DNA from: Gordionus sp. m RMFG-2023
Lineage: Eukaryota > Nematomorpha > Gordioida > Chordodea > Parachordodidae
Direction of reading: 5' to 3'
Assembly: GCF_954871325.1 (NCBI RefSeq)
Contig: NC_088777.1
Location: forward strand, 8,161,366 to 8,225,365
Length of the DNA stretch: 64,000 bases
Position numbers and translations under genes: made by a program. The notes below the pieces were generated by a model that saw nothing but the letters and a program-made list of their open reading frames with translations, had not been told where the DNA came from and searched no databases. Of this stretch, positions 1-11,222 are shown piece after piece (position 1 is the stretch's first letter; the number at the start of each line of letters is the position of its first letter).

Positions 1-70
1 ATTTTCCTGCTTAAAAAAATAATATATAATTTTTTTTTGAATTCTTATTTTTATAAATTATATATATTAG

Positions 71-3000
71 GTGTATATATAAGGAAAAATGGCATGCCTA
101 GTTATATCAGGTACGATCGATTAGAAATTCTTCACAACTTGATAGACGATAAAGAAATGTTTACTAAAACTTTGAAGCAGAGGCCATTCATTAATGATAA
201 AGTTTAAAAAAATTTATTTTTTAAAATAACATTTAATAACAAATAATATAATTTATCAAACTTATCATCGCTTGGGCTTGGGTGCCGTTAAAAGAATTTT
301 AAATTTTCATTATGATAGGAAAAAATATATTTAAAATGTTTTTTTTTTCCCTAACCCATGTTCGAAGTGGGTTTTTATTTTTAAAAAAAATTTCCACTTG
401 TAAAGCGATATAGTATCAAAATGCAACTAAAGTCATAAAGATATCGTTTTTAACCTTTTATGCTTTGAAATGGAATGCATTATCATTTTTTAATAAAATT
501 AATATAAATATCACCTGCAGAGGTATACCATTTTTCCAGCCCTAGTTTTATATTTTCAAACCCCCCCCCCCCGGGTTTTTCTAAATTATATTATATTTAT
601 TTTTAATTTTTTATAACTAATAATGACGATTTAAAATATTTGGTTTTAAAATATATGGCCCGGGCTGGGTAATTTAAAAGAAAAATTTTTATATCCGTCC
701 CGGGTATGTTTAAATAAACAAATTTTAAGCCCGGCCCAGGTATATTTAAAAAAATTAAAATACGACCTGGTTTGGGTTTAGGGCCGGTCTGCGGTATCCG
801 ATAAGTATACTAGGTTTTAATAAGTATAAACAGGAAGATTTAAAATTTAAATATATAAAAACTCATTTATTATTTTAATCAAGGGGGAAACAACTCTCAC
901 AATTTTTCTAGACGACATGTACAACTCTAACCTCACTCAATTATATGTGGCCATTTATAACGATGATCCCAATTTTGACAAGAATGTCGGATTTATAATT
1001 TCAAATATTATAAATTTAAAGGATCAAAATATGATAAAGAAGTGTCCACTGGATTGTCACGATAAAGGACTTTGCCAAGATGGCCTGTGCCATTGCAACC
1101 AAGGATACTTTGGATGGGATTGCGGAAATGGTTAGAGAATTTCTTTATCAAAATTTATTAAAAAATGCACATTTTCGATAAATATAAAATAACTTGTTAT
1201 AACTAATATATAAATAAATAGTTGTCATTTAACTTATTTTCTTAACTTAAACAGTAAATGTAATTACTAAATTATTAATTTAATATTATACAAGTGGATT
1301 ACTGCAATCCCACAAATTGTTCTGGTAATGGTGCTTGCGCTTTAGTCTTGCCGGATAACGATTTGAAAGTTAGGAAATGTTTCTGCCTTCCAGGATTCAC
1401 TGGACCAGGGTGCGAAATTAAGATTAGAAACATAGAACGGTCTAGCGAGATCAACTCCACAAGTCAGTCTACCTTTTATAAAAATAAAATTTTTCAATGT
1501 CTTAATTATTCAAAATCAAATTTAAAATATTTTACAACCATTTAAGATTTTATTAAATAAATGGTTATTAGCTAATATTTTCGTTGATCAAAATCACGTT
1601 CTCAAATAAAGCGTATCAACTGCATACGATATCCAATTTTTATTGGTCCGTTTGATAAAATGTGTTGATTTTACGCTCTCAGCTAAATTAAATGAATATA
1701 TCAATTTAACTCTTTGAAGTCAAAAATCATATTTTTACCAGAGTTGTTAAACGCTATTTTTAAAAGTAGCGCGCTACCGCTATAGCTATTTGTCAAAAAA
1801 AGTAGCGCGCTACGACTTTCGCTATTTGTCAAAAAAAATAGCGCGCTATTAGCTACTTCTTTTTCTAAAAGTAGCTTTAGCTACTTTTTATAAAAAAAAA
1901 TTTAGAAAAAAATGAAACAAATTTTTTTTTATTTTTTTTTTGCTTATAATGTAAATGTATAATAAATAATATATAAAAATCAACATTTATAAATATAAAA
2001 ATATAGTTAGTTTAGTAGATTATAAAAAAATAAGCAATATAAATAAATATTTATTTTAATTTGTTGCATTTTAATAATATCCTTTCAATATTATCATCCC
2101 CAAGTCTAGAGCGACGATCAGAAAGTATAAGCTTTGCTTTACTAAATAATCTCTCGACACTAGCACTTGAGGGCAAGGGGGTATTTAATTTTATATATAA
2201 ATTTTTAATATATGAAAAATTATCAAAAATATTCATTTCAATATTTTTTGATTGAAAAAAAAGATCAATTGGATTTTCTATTAAATCATCTTTAATTTCA
2301 AAAAAATTATTTGAGGATGTCTTCGTGGTAGATACTCGGCAATCTATGTTTGTTGGAGTAAGATTATTCAGCTTCGCCATTAGCCTATCGCAACCAAGGA
2401 CAATGGCTGAACTGTGTCAATAATATAATCAACAATTACTTTATCAGCCAATTTTTGTGAAATATTGGCATGTTTATTATCAGTTAATTTGGTTTGGATA
2501 GTATTTGTCTTTTTGAATGAAGATTCTCCTATACCAAAATTTTTTATATGTTTCTCTATTTCCTTATAGCAAGTCTGATAAAATAAATAATATTATAATG
2601 TAAAAATAACAATTTGCCTTTAGGTGTTTCTTCAGGTTATCTTATAGCTACTCGATTGATTTGATGATATTTTTTTTTACATTTTAAGCACAGGAATTTG
2701 AATCCAGTTTTTGTTTTAATATTTATTTTAAAAAATTTTTCAAATCTAGGGAATGGGAAATCGTTATTAGAGCTATTAAGTACATTTTCTTCCATTGAAT
2801 CTTCCATGTCTGAATCATTTTCAAGGATTTGGTTATCCATGGGCGATGCCATTTTAGATTATTAACACAGATTGAAAATATAAATTAAAAATTGAAAATG
2901 TATTTAAATTTCAAAATTAAATAATAAATTATAAAAATTATAATTAATTATGATATTATATTTAAATTTTCATGTTTATACTTACATTCATTATATTTTT

Positions 3001-6000
3001 TAAAAGTAGCGAAGTAGCGCGCTAAAAAATTAAATAATTTTAAAAAAAGTAGCGGCTATTAGCTATAGCTATCAAAAAAGATAGCGCGCTAGCGCGCTAC
3101 TTTAACAACTCTGATTTTTACATGTATATATAATCCCCCCCCCTCTTATATAGGCAACAAAGAATGCATTAAAGAGTGCCGTGATGGAAAGTGCAAAAGT
3201 TGTGAAAAACTGAGTTGTCATTTGATGTGCGATAAGCATGGGATGTGTCACAATGGAGTGTGTCACTGCGATACTGGTTGGAACGGAAAACTTTGCTCTA
3301 TTGGTGAGTTAAAATATTTTAACATTTATTATTGTTTTTTATTTGTTTATAATTTAAAGTAACGTTTTCTGATGTTAAAAATTTTTTAATTATAAATGGC
3401 CTCTCGATTGGAAAGATTTAAAATTAAAACATTCTCGGTTATCCTAGATGATGCAAAAAATTTAGTGCTGTAAATTAACATAAAAAAAGTAACGTTGTTA
3501 GCAGTGTTACCTTTTTCTAATAAAAGGAACTCCATTAGTTACCTTCTTCTAGGAGGAACGAGTAACGGTAACGCAAAACGTTACTAGTTATTATAGATTT
3601 TTTCATAAAAAATATGGGAAAACCATATTTTATTGTATTATAAAATTATTTCTTAAATTTTATAAATAATTTAAGCCATGTTTTTAAGTCAGCTCAACCA
3701 CCAATAATATTTATTTGTATAATTTTATTTATATTATACTTAAGAAATTTATATACATAATTTGTAATTTTTCAAGTAACAAAACGCGTTCCTTTCTTCC
3801 TAAAGTAACTGTAACGCGTTCCTTTTTTTGATGTAACAAGTAATGCGATTCTTTTTTGAAGAGCTTACAGCACTAAAAAAATCTATTGTAAATTTAATCC
3901 TTATAATAACAAAAATGATTTTAGTATAAAAATAATTTTTTATTAAACTTAAATAACTATTTGATTTTCTTTTAGACGGGTGTCCAAATGAATGCAATAA
4001 AAATGGTATATGTTTATTCGATGCCCAAAATAACGAAATACCTAATAGTCAATCTTCTTTCTGGAAGTGCCATTGCAAATTTGGTTGGAGAGGTCGAGAT
4101 TGTTTAGTTAAATATGAGACGATGTGCGATGATAATATAGATAATGATATGGGTAAAAATCAGAAAGATAAAAAATTTTATATTATATTTGAAAACTATA
4201 AATCATTGTAAAATAATACTTAATTTATGATCTATATATAACATATAGATAATCTTAAAGTTTTGGGTTTCTAATTTTTAATTAAAATGCGAATTCAAGA
4301 ATATTAATATATTATTATGATAAATGTATTATTGCTCTATTTTTCGCAAGCCAAAAAACCTAGACTCTAGTTTTTGTCTGAGAACCGGCTGTTTAAATTT
4401 TTTAAAAAAAATATTGCTAAACTTTGAAGAAAGTTTAAATAAATTAACTCTCACCTTAATATTTAGCAGATTTTTGGAAAAATTCATAATATTTGAATTT
4501 TTTTTTAATTTTGATTCTTTAAGATGGCCTGGTGGATTGTCAAGATTCGGAATGTTGTAGAAGCAAGAACTGCAAGAACAGCATTTTATGTAAAACGGGA
4601 CCCGATCCGATGGACGTTTTATTATCTAAGCAGACCTTGAAACCTGTCAATACATTTTATTCCCGAGTCAAGTTTTTGTTAGAAGAAAATAGTGTGCAAA
4701 TACAAGCCTCAATACGAGCCTTTTCCGAAAAGTTTAGATAAATTTCATGCCATATATATATATATTTTTATATATAAATTTACCCGGTAAAGACTTATTT
4801 AAATTAAAATGTATCATTTTAAACTTATTTTAACATGTTCAAAATGAAAGAAAAATATTTGTAAAGTTTAAAATGATATTTTAAACGTTACCAGAAATGC
4901 TAGTTTACAAGTTTTTGAAATGATATACTTTGAGATAAAATACTATATTAGTATATTAGACCATTATTAAAAAAGTTTGATAAAAAATAATATTAAAAAT
5001 ATTACATCTGTATATACGAAATATATTTTTTAATAAATAATAATTTATAAATTTTTCCATATTTAGAAAAGTTAGCGTAGTGAAAGGTAGAATTGTGGAT
5101 TCCTTTGATCAACCAGTCATAGGTGTTAGAATATCGATAGACTCAGAAATAAAATATGGTTACACCTTATCTCGAATGGATGGAGAGTAAAAAGAACTTC
5201 TTATTTTTTTAAAATTTTTGCTTTAGCTTATATATAACTTAGTTTATTTATTTAAATATATAATAAATTTTTGAAAAAAAGGTTCTTTGCCCTTTTTAAG
5301 CTTTAAATATAACAGTTTATTTATTTTTTTAAAATATATATCCATTATATCTATAATAAACAAACATTTACAAATAGGTTTGATTATTTAGTCAACGGGG
5401 CCGACGTTATAACACTTTCCTTTTACAAGGAACCATTCACTCGCAAAAAAATGACTCTTTACATTCCATACAACGAATTCTTCTTAATGAAGCATAATGT
5501 GGTACTGGAGATCAAAGATCTGCTTAATCTAAATAAAAAAATCGATGGAAAATGCTCACCCAGCTCTCATGTAAGTCCAGTTGCCTCTCCTTATATATAT
5601 ACGATCCCATCACCTTTAACTACTTCTATTAATACCGTGGACAATGACAAACCTACTTTAAATTTAAATATCGAACCCCTAACTGGCATAAACTTATTAG
5701 AACAGGTTAGAGAAAATAAATAATATTATAAAAATATTATATTTTATACATATAATAATACCATTATAATTACGAAAAATTAATTGAGATTTCTTTTTTT
5801 AAAAAAAATGGAAATGTTTAATCTTACAATAATATCATAAACAGAGTATGTGGCAAGCCTTTCCTTTACCGAAGACTCCAGTAAAATTAGTGTATTCCTC
5901 TAGAAAATCTCCCAATTATAAGAACGCTATTTATATACAAATTTTCGATGATCATCAATACATACCGGATAATCTAAAATTTGTACACATAAAGGTATGA

Positions 6001-9000
6001 TATAAATTATTTTTTTTCTTAAAAAAAAACTTTATCCTAATTTAGTTTTATCTCTTCTCTAATAATTTTCTCTAAAATGTTTATACTATATATTTGTGCG
6101 GTGATGTTAATGTGAGTGTCGAAAAACTCCTTTCAACACTACATGGGAATCAAAATATATAATTATATTTAATAATAAGATATTAAATTTATTTTAAATA
6201 AAGAATGTATATAATGTATGCGCAGCCAGAATTTTCATAAGGTGGGAGAGGGGGGAATTTTGGGTAGCATTCCTTCCACATATTTTTTATTTGAGGGAAG
6301 ATCTCTATATATTTACAGTAAAAAAAAATACAAATTCTAAAACTATATGAATAGCATTTAATTTTTTACCTTCCAACATTCTATAGAAATCCTAACAGTC
6401 TTTGTACGATCCTCTTCTTGGCGATTTGTAAAATAATGATTCAATAGTTTTTTTTTATAAAAATAAATATAATTAGATTGATATTCAAGGTTCTAGACAC
6501 GAACATACGTTAGAACCTGAAGCCAACTTAAATTTCATTTACCTATGGGACAAAAAAAATATTTACAAGCAGACCGTGTATGGATTGGCTAAAGCTACAA
6601 GTAATGCATTTTTTAAAAACCTTTTAAACTTCGTGCTAGGGCCTAAAATTAAACAAAGCACAATTTATAATTATAAAATAATTAAAAGGATAACTATAGA
6701 TATATATTCCTAATACAATTAATACATATTTTAAAAAAAAATTAATAGTTTACATAGGTTATGAATATGACTGCGATAGAATAATTTGGTCGTCATTTAA
6801 AAGGACTATTTTGGGACAGGATCTTCCTATATCGGAATTATTTGGAGAGGCTTGGAACTTAGATGTGCATCATAGATTTGATTATTATCAAAGTAAAAAA
6901 AAAATTGTCATTCTTTTATTTTAACATTTAAATCTTACAAAAAAAAATAGATATATTATACAAAGGAACCGGCCAAAACATATATCTTTTACGAGAATTT
7001 TCCGCCCCAAATGTTTATAAAAATTCTAAAAGACAAATTTACCACAATAATGAATACAAAATTTCGGATGCATTCCAAAAAAATTTTCTTCCTAAAAGTA
7101 AGAAATAATAAATAATTTGCATAAATCACATATTGATAACATAAAAATACATTTCCATAAACCCTTTTTATTTAAAGATCCGGGTTATTTATATCTATCA
7201 TCACCTCTCGGCAATTCCAAAGATAATTTTGCAATCAATCCTACATATTACAATGCATTTTTAGCGGAAGGAAACGATATTTTCCGTTTAAAATTGTATA
7301 TCCCATCCAATGAAGACCAAATTGACTTTCAAAACAGGCATCACCCTTTATATGAAGATAATATTAGCAAAACAGAATCCCAAATGCTTCCGAAAATTCT
7401 TGCCAAAATACCTATTTTGTCCTTAAATCTATCATCGTTCGATTCAAATATCATTAATACAAATAGTAATGTAAATTACAGAATGGTTATAAATCCTAAA
7501 AACGGGGATATTTATGTGTCATTAGCAGATGCATACAGAATTATTAAAATCAAAAACAGTTTCTTGCCTTCTCTGGATAGTTCTACTATCGGTAATAAAT
7601 ACATAGATAAAAATTGGGAAATAATCGCGGGAGATGGAACACCATGTTTAGATAGTATAATGAATTGTGGTGATAATATTGAAGCCAAGAACTCAAAGTT
7701 GCTTAAACCTTCAAGTAAATTATGAAAGAAATAGTATAAAATTCATATTGATTTAAGTAATAGGATAAACGGAATATTTATTAATAATTTTCCATTTTTT
7801 TTAAAATTCGAAATAGGTATGACATTGAATATAGCAGAAGGCATACTCTACTTTATGGACCGGAATAATCTGAGAGCATTGAAACTTAAGACAGGAATAT
7901 TGTCAACTTTGATCAGTAATGATGCACAAAATTTTAAATGGAAAAACTACAATAATAGATTGCATTGCAATGAAAGCGCCTTATTTAAAGAGGTTCATAA
8001 ATAAATCCTTATATAAACAACCTTTTATATTATTAAATAATATATATATAATATTAAATTTTAATTTATGCACATAGATATCATTCGATTCAATAATAGA
8101 CATTATCTACAACATAGTGGAAGAAACTCTGTACGTCTTAAATAATTACGATTCCCTTTACAAATTAGACTTGATCAATAAAGTTGTTTTTCCAATTATA
8201 GTCCCCTCGGCAAACAATCGCGTAAATATAAAAGGAACTATAGGCGAAATTTGTTCGAATAAAATTGATAATTTATCCGAATCAAAATTGGAAGGAAGAA
8301 TATGTGGAATTACTGTATCAAATAACGATGGAGATCTCCATTTTGCACTAACAAGCGAGTCACAAAATGATGATCGAGGAGGGGAATTAACAGTCTATAA
8401 AATGACACCTTCCTCATCCGAGGGCCCAGTAAAGATTGTATTTCGTAAAAAATATTCAAAAAATATTGACAATAGAATTCAAATGTCGTTCAATTCCGAC
8501 AATTCCTACCTCTTTTTGACAGATGCGCAAAGTTCATCTTTACAAGCTATTCCTATTGGATTACTGTCCATCATTACCAGTTCTCCTGCCATAACATATT
8601 CCCAAACAAATACAAATAGAGATTTTTACTACTCTGATGAGTCAACACAAGAAATCATAACGGACAAAGTTGCCTATACTATTAACGATTATGATAAATA
8701 TGAAACTTACAGTTTCGACCGGTTTGGAAATCATTTGGAGACTAAAGACTATACGAGCAAAGTGTTAAAGGTCAAATTTTCGTATGCTCCCAAAAATTCT
8801 ATATTAGGCAAACTCGATGGTTTAGAATTGTATCAATCGACCAATTCCTATAAACATGAATATGTCAGTCTTAAATTCGTGCCAGCAGGGTCTAATGGGG
8901 CTCTTACAACGTATTACAACATTTACAATAACAATAAAATGATCAAATATATTGATATATACTTCTATTCTTCCGATCGTAACCCAATTAAGGCGTTAAA

Positions 9001-9625
9001 TATGATAGAAGGTAATACTAGGCGAACCACGGTTCGATGCCAAATTGATAAAGAAGCTATTGATTCAAGCCTCATTTCGTCCCTTCATTGTAAAGAAGGG
9101 GTAGACAGTTTGGGAAAGGATATTATGAAAGCACAATTTAGTTATACTGAGCTAAATACAAAAGATGTAGGCAGAGCTAAATATCACAAAGTCAATTCGC
9201 TGAAGATGATAGAATCCGTGTCCATGAATGCGGGAGGTCACGGGTTTAGCAATAATCGAAAAACTGCGATCAAGGATTTGAATAGGTCTTATATGAAGCA
9301 AAGGATGAAATATAAAACATCAGATGATTATAAAATTAATCGTATCACGTACGATAAGTTTTCGGGCTATGTAACCTCAATTTCATTTTCCGCGACTAAA
9401 GGGAATATTACCAAATACCTTATCAATGCTGATAACTTACAAAAATTATCTCGAGTAACCGGATATCATATAAATATATACAAAGCTACGATACCGTTTG
9501 AAGATGATCTTAAAAAAGAAAACATGAAAAATGACGTTGAACAAACGGTTTTGCTAAATATATATCTTAGAGATCAATCAGCCACATTCGGTAATTCCTT
9601 TAAAATTATCATATATTATTTATAA
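71..9625 (+). CDS. Ten: Teneurin-like transmembrane receptor, extracellular part (5' end outside window, C-terminus short)
   Basis: Exons read as 71-201, 884-1130, 1295-1462, 3154-3303, 3976-4152, 4524-4731, 5067-5186, 5378-5705, 5845-5994, 6477-6600, 6758-6892, 6951-7097, 7178-7714, 7817-7992 and 8078-9625; all have AG/GT borders and the phases join without conflict, giving about 1,450 codons. In order: the pre-EGF segment (VYIRKNGMPSYIRYD, LYVAIYNDD), about four EGF-like repeats (CHDKGLCQDGLCHC and others) against eight in the family, the cysteine-rich DGLVDCQDSECC, the beta-sandwich/carboxypeptidase-like region (GYTLSRMDGEFDYLVNG, YLWDKKNIYKQTVYGLA), a shortened NHL propeller (NGDIYVSLADAYRI, IIAGDGTPC), then a diverged YD shell. 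Teneurins are type II cell-surface adhesion receptors that bind other teneurins and latrophilins. The N-terminal cytoplasmic and membrane exons lie left of the window. The family call is secure; exon edges are inferred by eye. Confidence 0.92.
511..805. mobile_element. GC-rich CCGGGCC-type non-autonomous element in a teneurin intron
   Basis: In otherwise AT-rich intron DNA this block holds repeated GGCCCGGGCTGGG, CGTCCCGGG, GCCCGGCCCAGG and GGGCCGGTCTGCGG motifs separated by A/T runs. The edges, CACCTGCAGAGGTATACC on the left and GGTCTGCGGTATCCG on the right, are roughly inverted and include the CTGCAGA/TCTGCGG core seen at other copies in this window. The style resembles subterminal repeats of hAT-type MITEs. 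No coding capacity. Borders are approximate and no target duplication was established. Confidence 0.5.
2051..2380 (-). pseudogene. hAT transposase C-terminal dimerisation domain (partial)
   Basis: The 109 codons end in the hAT C-terminal signature: a hydrophobic helix, then LPSSASVERLFSKAKLIL, a spacer and LGDDNIERILLKCNKL. In the family this region dimerises transposase subunits. Its initiator Met is not believable as a native start: sequence just upstream (KHANISQKLADKVIVDYII, then PLSLV) is hAT-like in another frame and corresponds to the region before the catalytic core. The core itself is missing. Confidence 0.8.
2637..2852 (-). pseudogene. hAT transposase N-terminus with BED-like zinc finger (partial)
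   Basis: After an acidic leader (MASPMDNQILENDSDMED) the reading frame enters a BED-type DNA-binding finger: FEKFFKI, then FKFLCLKCKKKY. The expected histidines lie just downstream (LKKHLKANC) in another frame beyond about 2640, so the finger is interrupted here. It belongs to the 1739-3113 element, where it would bind the terminal repeats. Confidence 0.65.
3463..3875. mobile_element. hAT-type MITE with GTAACG-rich ends, in a teneurin intron
   Basis: The ends TAGTGCTGTAA and TTACAGCACTA are inverted and the flanks are a near-identical 8-mer (AAAAAATT and AAAAAAAT). Inside, both ends carry repeated GTAACGTT, GGTAACGC and AAAACGCGTTCC motifs. The centre is plain AT with no open frame. Size and structure fit a non-autonomous hAT. 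The target duplication is A-rich and therefore weak proof. Confidence 0.65.
6218..6310. mobile_element. Solo end of a GCGCAGCCAGAATTTT...GGGGGG hAT-like element
   Basis: TATGCGCAGCCAGAATTTTC followed by GGTGGGAGAGGGGGG matches the layout of the hAT termini at 48566 and 51003 (a G-C-G core, CCAG/GCAG, A/T run, then a G tract). It lies in the teneurin intron between exons ending at 5994 and starting at 6477. No partner end was found, so it is a fragment. Confidence 0.35.
8078..9625 (+). other. Last visible teneurin exon and early stop
   Basis: This 1.5-kb exon carries the end of the NHL propeller and a poorly conserved start of the YD shell, and its frame closes with TAA at 9623-9625. Teneurins normally continue about 900-1,000 residues further, through the YD barrel, the RHS core and the toxin-like C-terminal module. 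I find no such motifs on the plus strand up to 20 kb. A possible splice donor (TTCG before gtaatt) lies at 9590/9591, so a distant exon joined across a long intron cannot be excluded. The choice is between a truncated, perhaps specialised or decaying, protein and missing downstream exons. Confidence 0.6.
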
Positions 9626-10864
9626 AGGAGTTTATTTACAACCAAACAAAAATTTTAATTTATAGAAAGAAAAAAGTAAAATATAATAGGGAAACACTCG
9701 GTCGGTAAATAGGTATATACTTAAAAATTATTTGAATTTTTTTTAAATAAGAAGGATCTCTATAATGCATGGGACAAGATTCGATGTTGGCTAGGGTTTA
9801 TCCTCCAAATTTTTAAAAATTAGTTTTTCAAATTTTGTTAGAAAAAATGATTATCTTATTTGTTTGATTTAACCCTAGAATAACTTAAAAAATGGGTCGC
9901 GCTTATATTTTTAAGTGGATTATTTACCGACCAAGTATACTGTAATAATACGTTTATTTTATATAACATTCGAGATTTAAAATATTTTAACTTATGAAAT
10001 GTATTTATCTGATTTTTCAACTTGCATAAATTTATTAATAATTAAATTAATAAAAATTTTATCATTATCTTACATTTATAATATATTTATAATAAAAAAT
10101 GTTTTTAGTCAACGTTCAGAACAAATCGCAAAAAACGTATGAAATAACGCATAATTATTCTTCCATATACAAAAGCTTGGATTTATGATAAGAAAATGTA
10201 TTTTTTGTGGCATTTGCGTGTGACTATGAATGCACATTCGTGGCTAACCATTTAAGCATTCTTGATCCGAGATATATTTTTAGAAACAGCATTAAATAGG
10301 GCATTTAAATCCGTATAGCCTACTGATATGTGTTAAAAATTATATATAATAACTAGCTCAATCATGTATTTCTAAATAGTCAATTATACATTATTATTAT
10401 CTGTAATATACTTAAAGTCTCTAAATAATTGGATGTAAATCTATTGAATTACGAATTAATTTATTATATAACTCTGTTTATAAATTTAAAATTTATATAT
10501 AGATAATGCAATAATATATAAAATATTTTATGAATAAATAATTTTCAATCCTTAAAATTTAAAAATCTTAAGGGTTAGCAACAGGATGGTGATACTAAAA
10601 ATAACATCTACTTATTCTTATTAAAAATGTCTTTTGTACCCCTTCACCTATAGATGCATAGGATGGGGAGGGACTAAGGAAAGGTTGATCATCTTCACCA
10701 TAATGGCTAACATTTAAAGTGGCTTAGGCATCTTGAAATTGAAACGATAATAAGGAGTTCCATGTCAATAATAGTTTCTTTCCTATACTTTATATATGCT
10801 GGTAATAAAGACAAAATATCGCCGTGTTAAATCAAATTATAATTATCGTTATTTAAATTAATAA
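9626..10864. other. Non-coding AT-rich spacer after teneurin
   Basis: I see no open frame of note, no RNA gene and no clear repeat boundary. Any 3' untranslated region of teneurin should lie in the first few hundred bases; no unambiguous polyadenylation signal stands out in the AT-rich sequence. Confidence 0.5.
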
Positions 10865-11222
10865 AATATTAGGTAAGGCGATAATTTAATAGGTTTTGCA
10901 TTTTAAATCATTAATTCAGCGCGTTTTATTAAATTTAAAGATAGGATTTTGCGGAAATACATTCCAATATATGTAGAATTTTCACCCTATAAATTTCAGA
11001 CAATTTTATCACTAACTTTTGAAGAAAACTTAATTAATCCTATTAAATTAAAATTTCTTCGTTTTAAAAAAATAATCTGAAATTTATAGGGTAGGTATTA
11101 TACACCTATTGGAATGCATTTTAGCCAAAATCAGATTTTTAAATTAAAAATAACCCGCCAATTAATGATTTATAATGCAAAAAATAAAACAAATCCTATT
11201 AAACATCGCCTTACCAAATATT
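10865..11222. mobile_element. Fold-back MITE with arms of about 150 bases
   Basis: The left arm begins AATATTAGGTAAGGCGAT and the right arm ends ATCGCCTTACCAAATATT. The two arms can be followed inwards as diverged inverted copies, including AATCATTAATT, ATGCATTCCAATA/ACATTCCAATA and CCCTATAAATTTCAGA, which meet near 11030-11060. A nearly complete palindrome of this kind is typical of a Tc1/mariner-like or fold-back MITE. There is no coding sequence, and the arms have drifted, so it is not recent. Confidence 0.75.

Larger units (their letters stand above)
1739..3113 (-). mobile_element. hAT DNA transposon with BED-type transposase remnant, inserted in a teneurin intron
   Basis: The ends are exact inverted repeats (CAGAGTTGTTAAA and TTTAACAACTCTG) flanked by a perfect 8-bp duplication, ATTTTTAC at 1731-1738 and 3114-3121, which is diagnostic of hAT insertion. 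Both subterminal regions carry many AGTAGCGCGCTAC palindromes. On the minus strand, 2852-2637 encodes an N-terminal BED-like finger (CLKC..) and 2380-2051 the C-terminal dimerisation domain (LPSSASVERLFSKAKLILS, LGDDNIERILLKCN). The large middle part with the catalytic residues is absent, so this is an internally deleted copy unable to move itself. The transposase runs antisense to teneurin. Confidence 0.93.
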
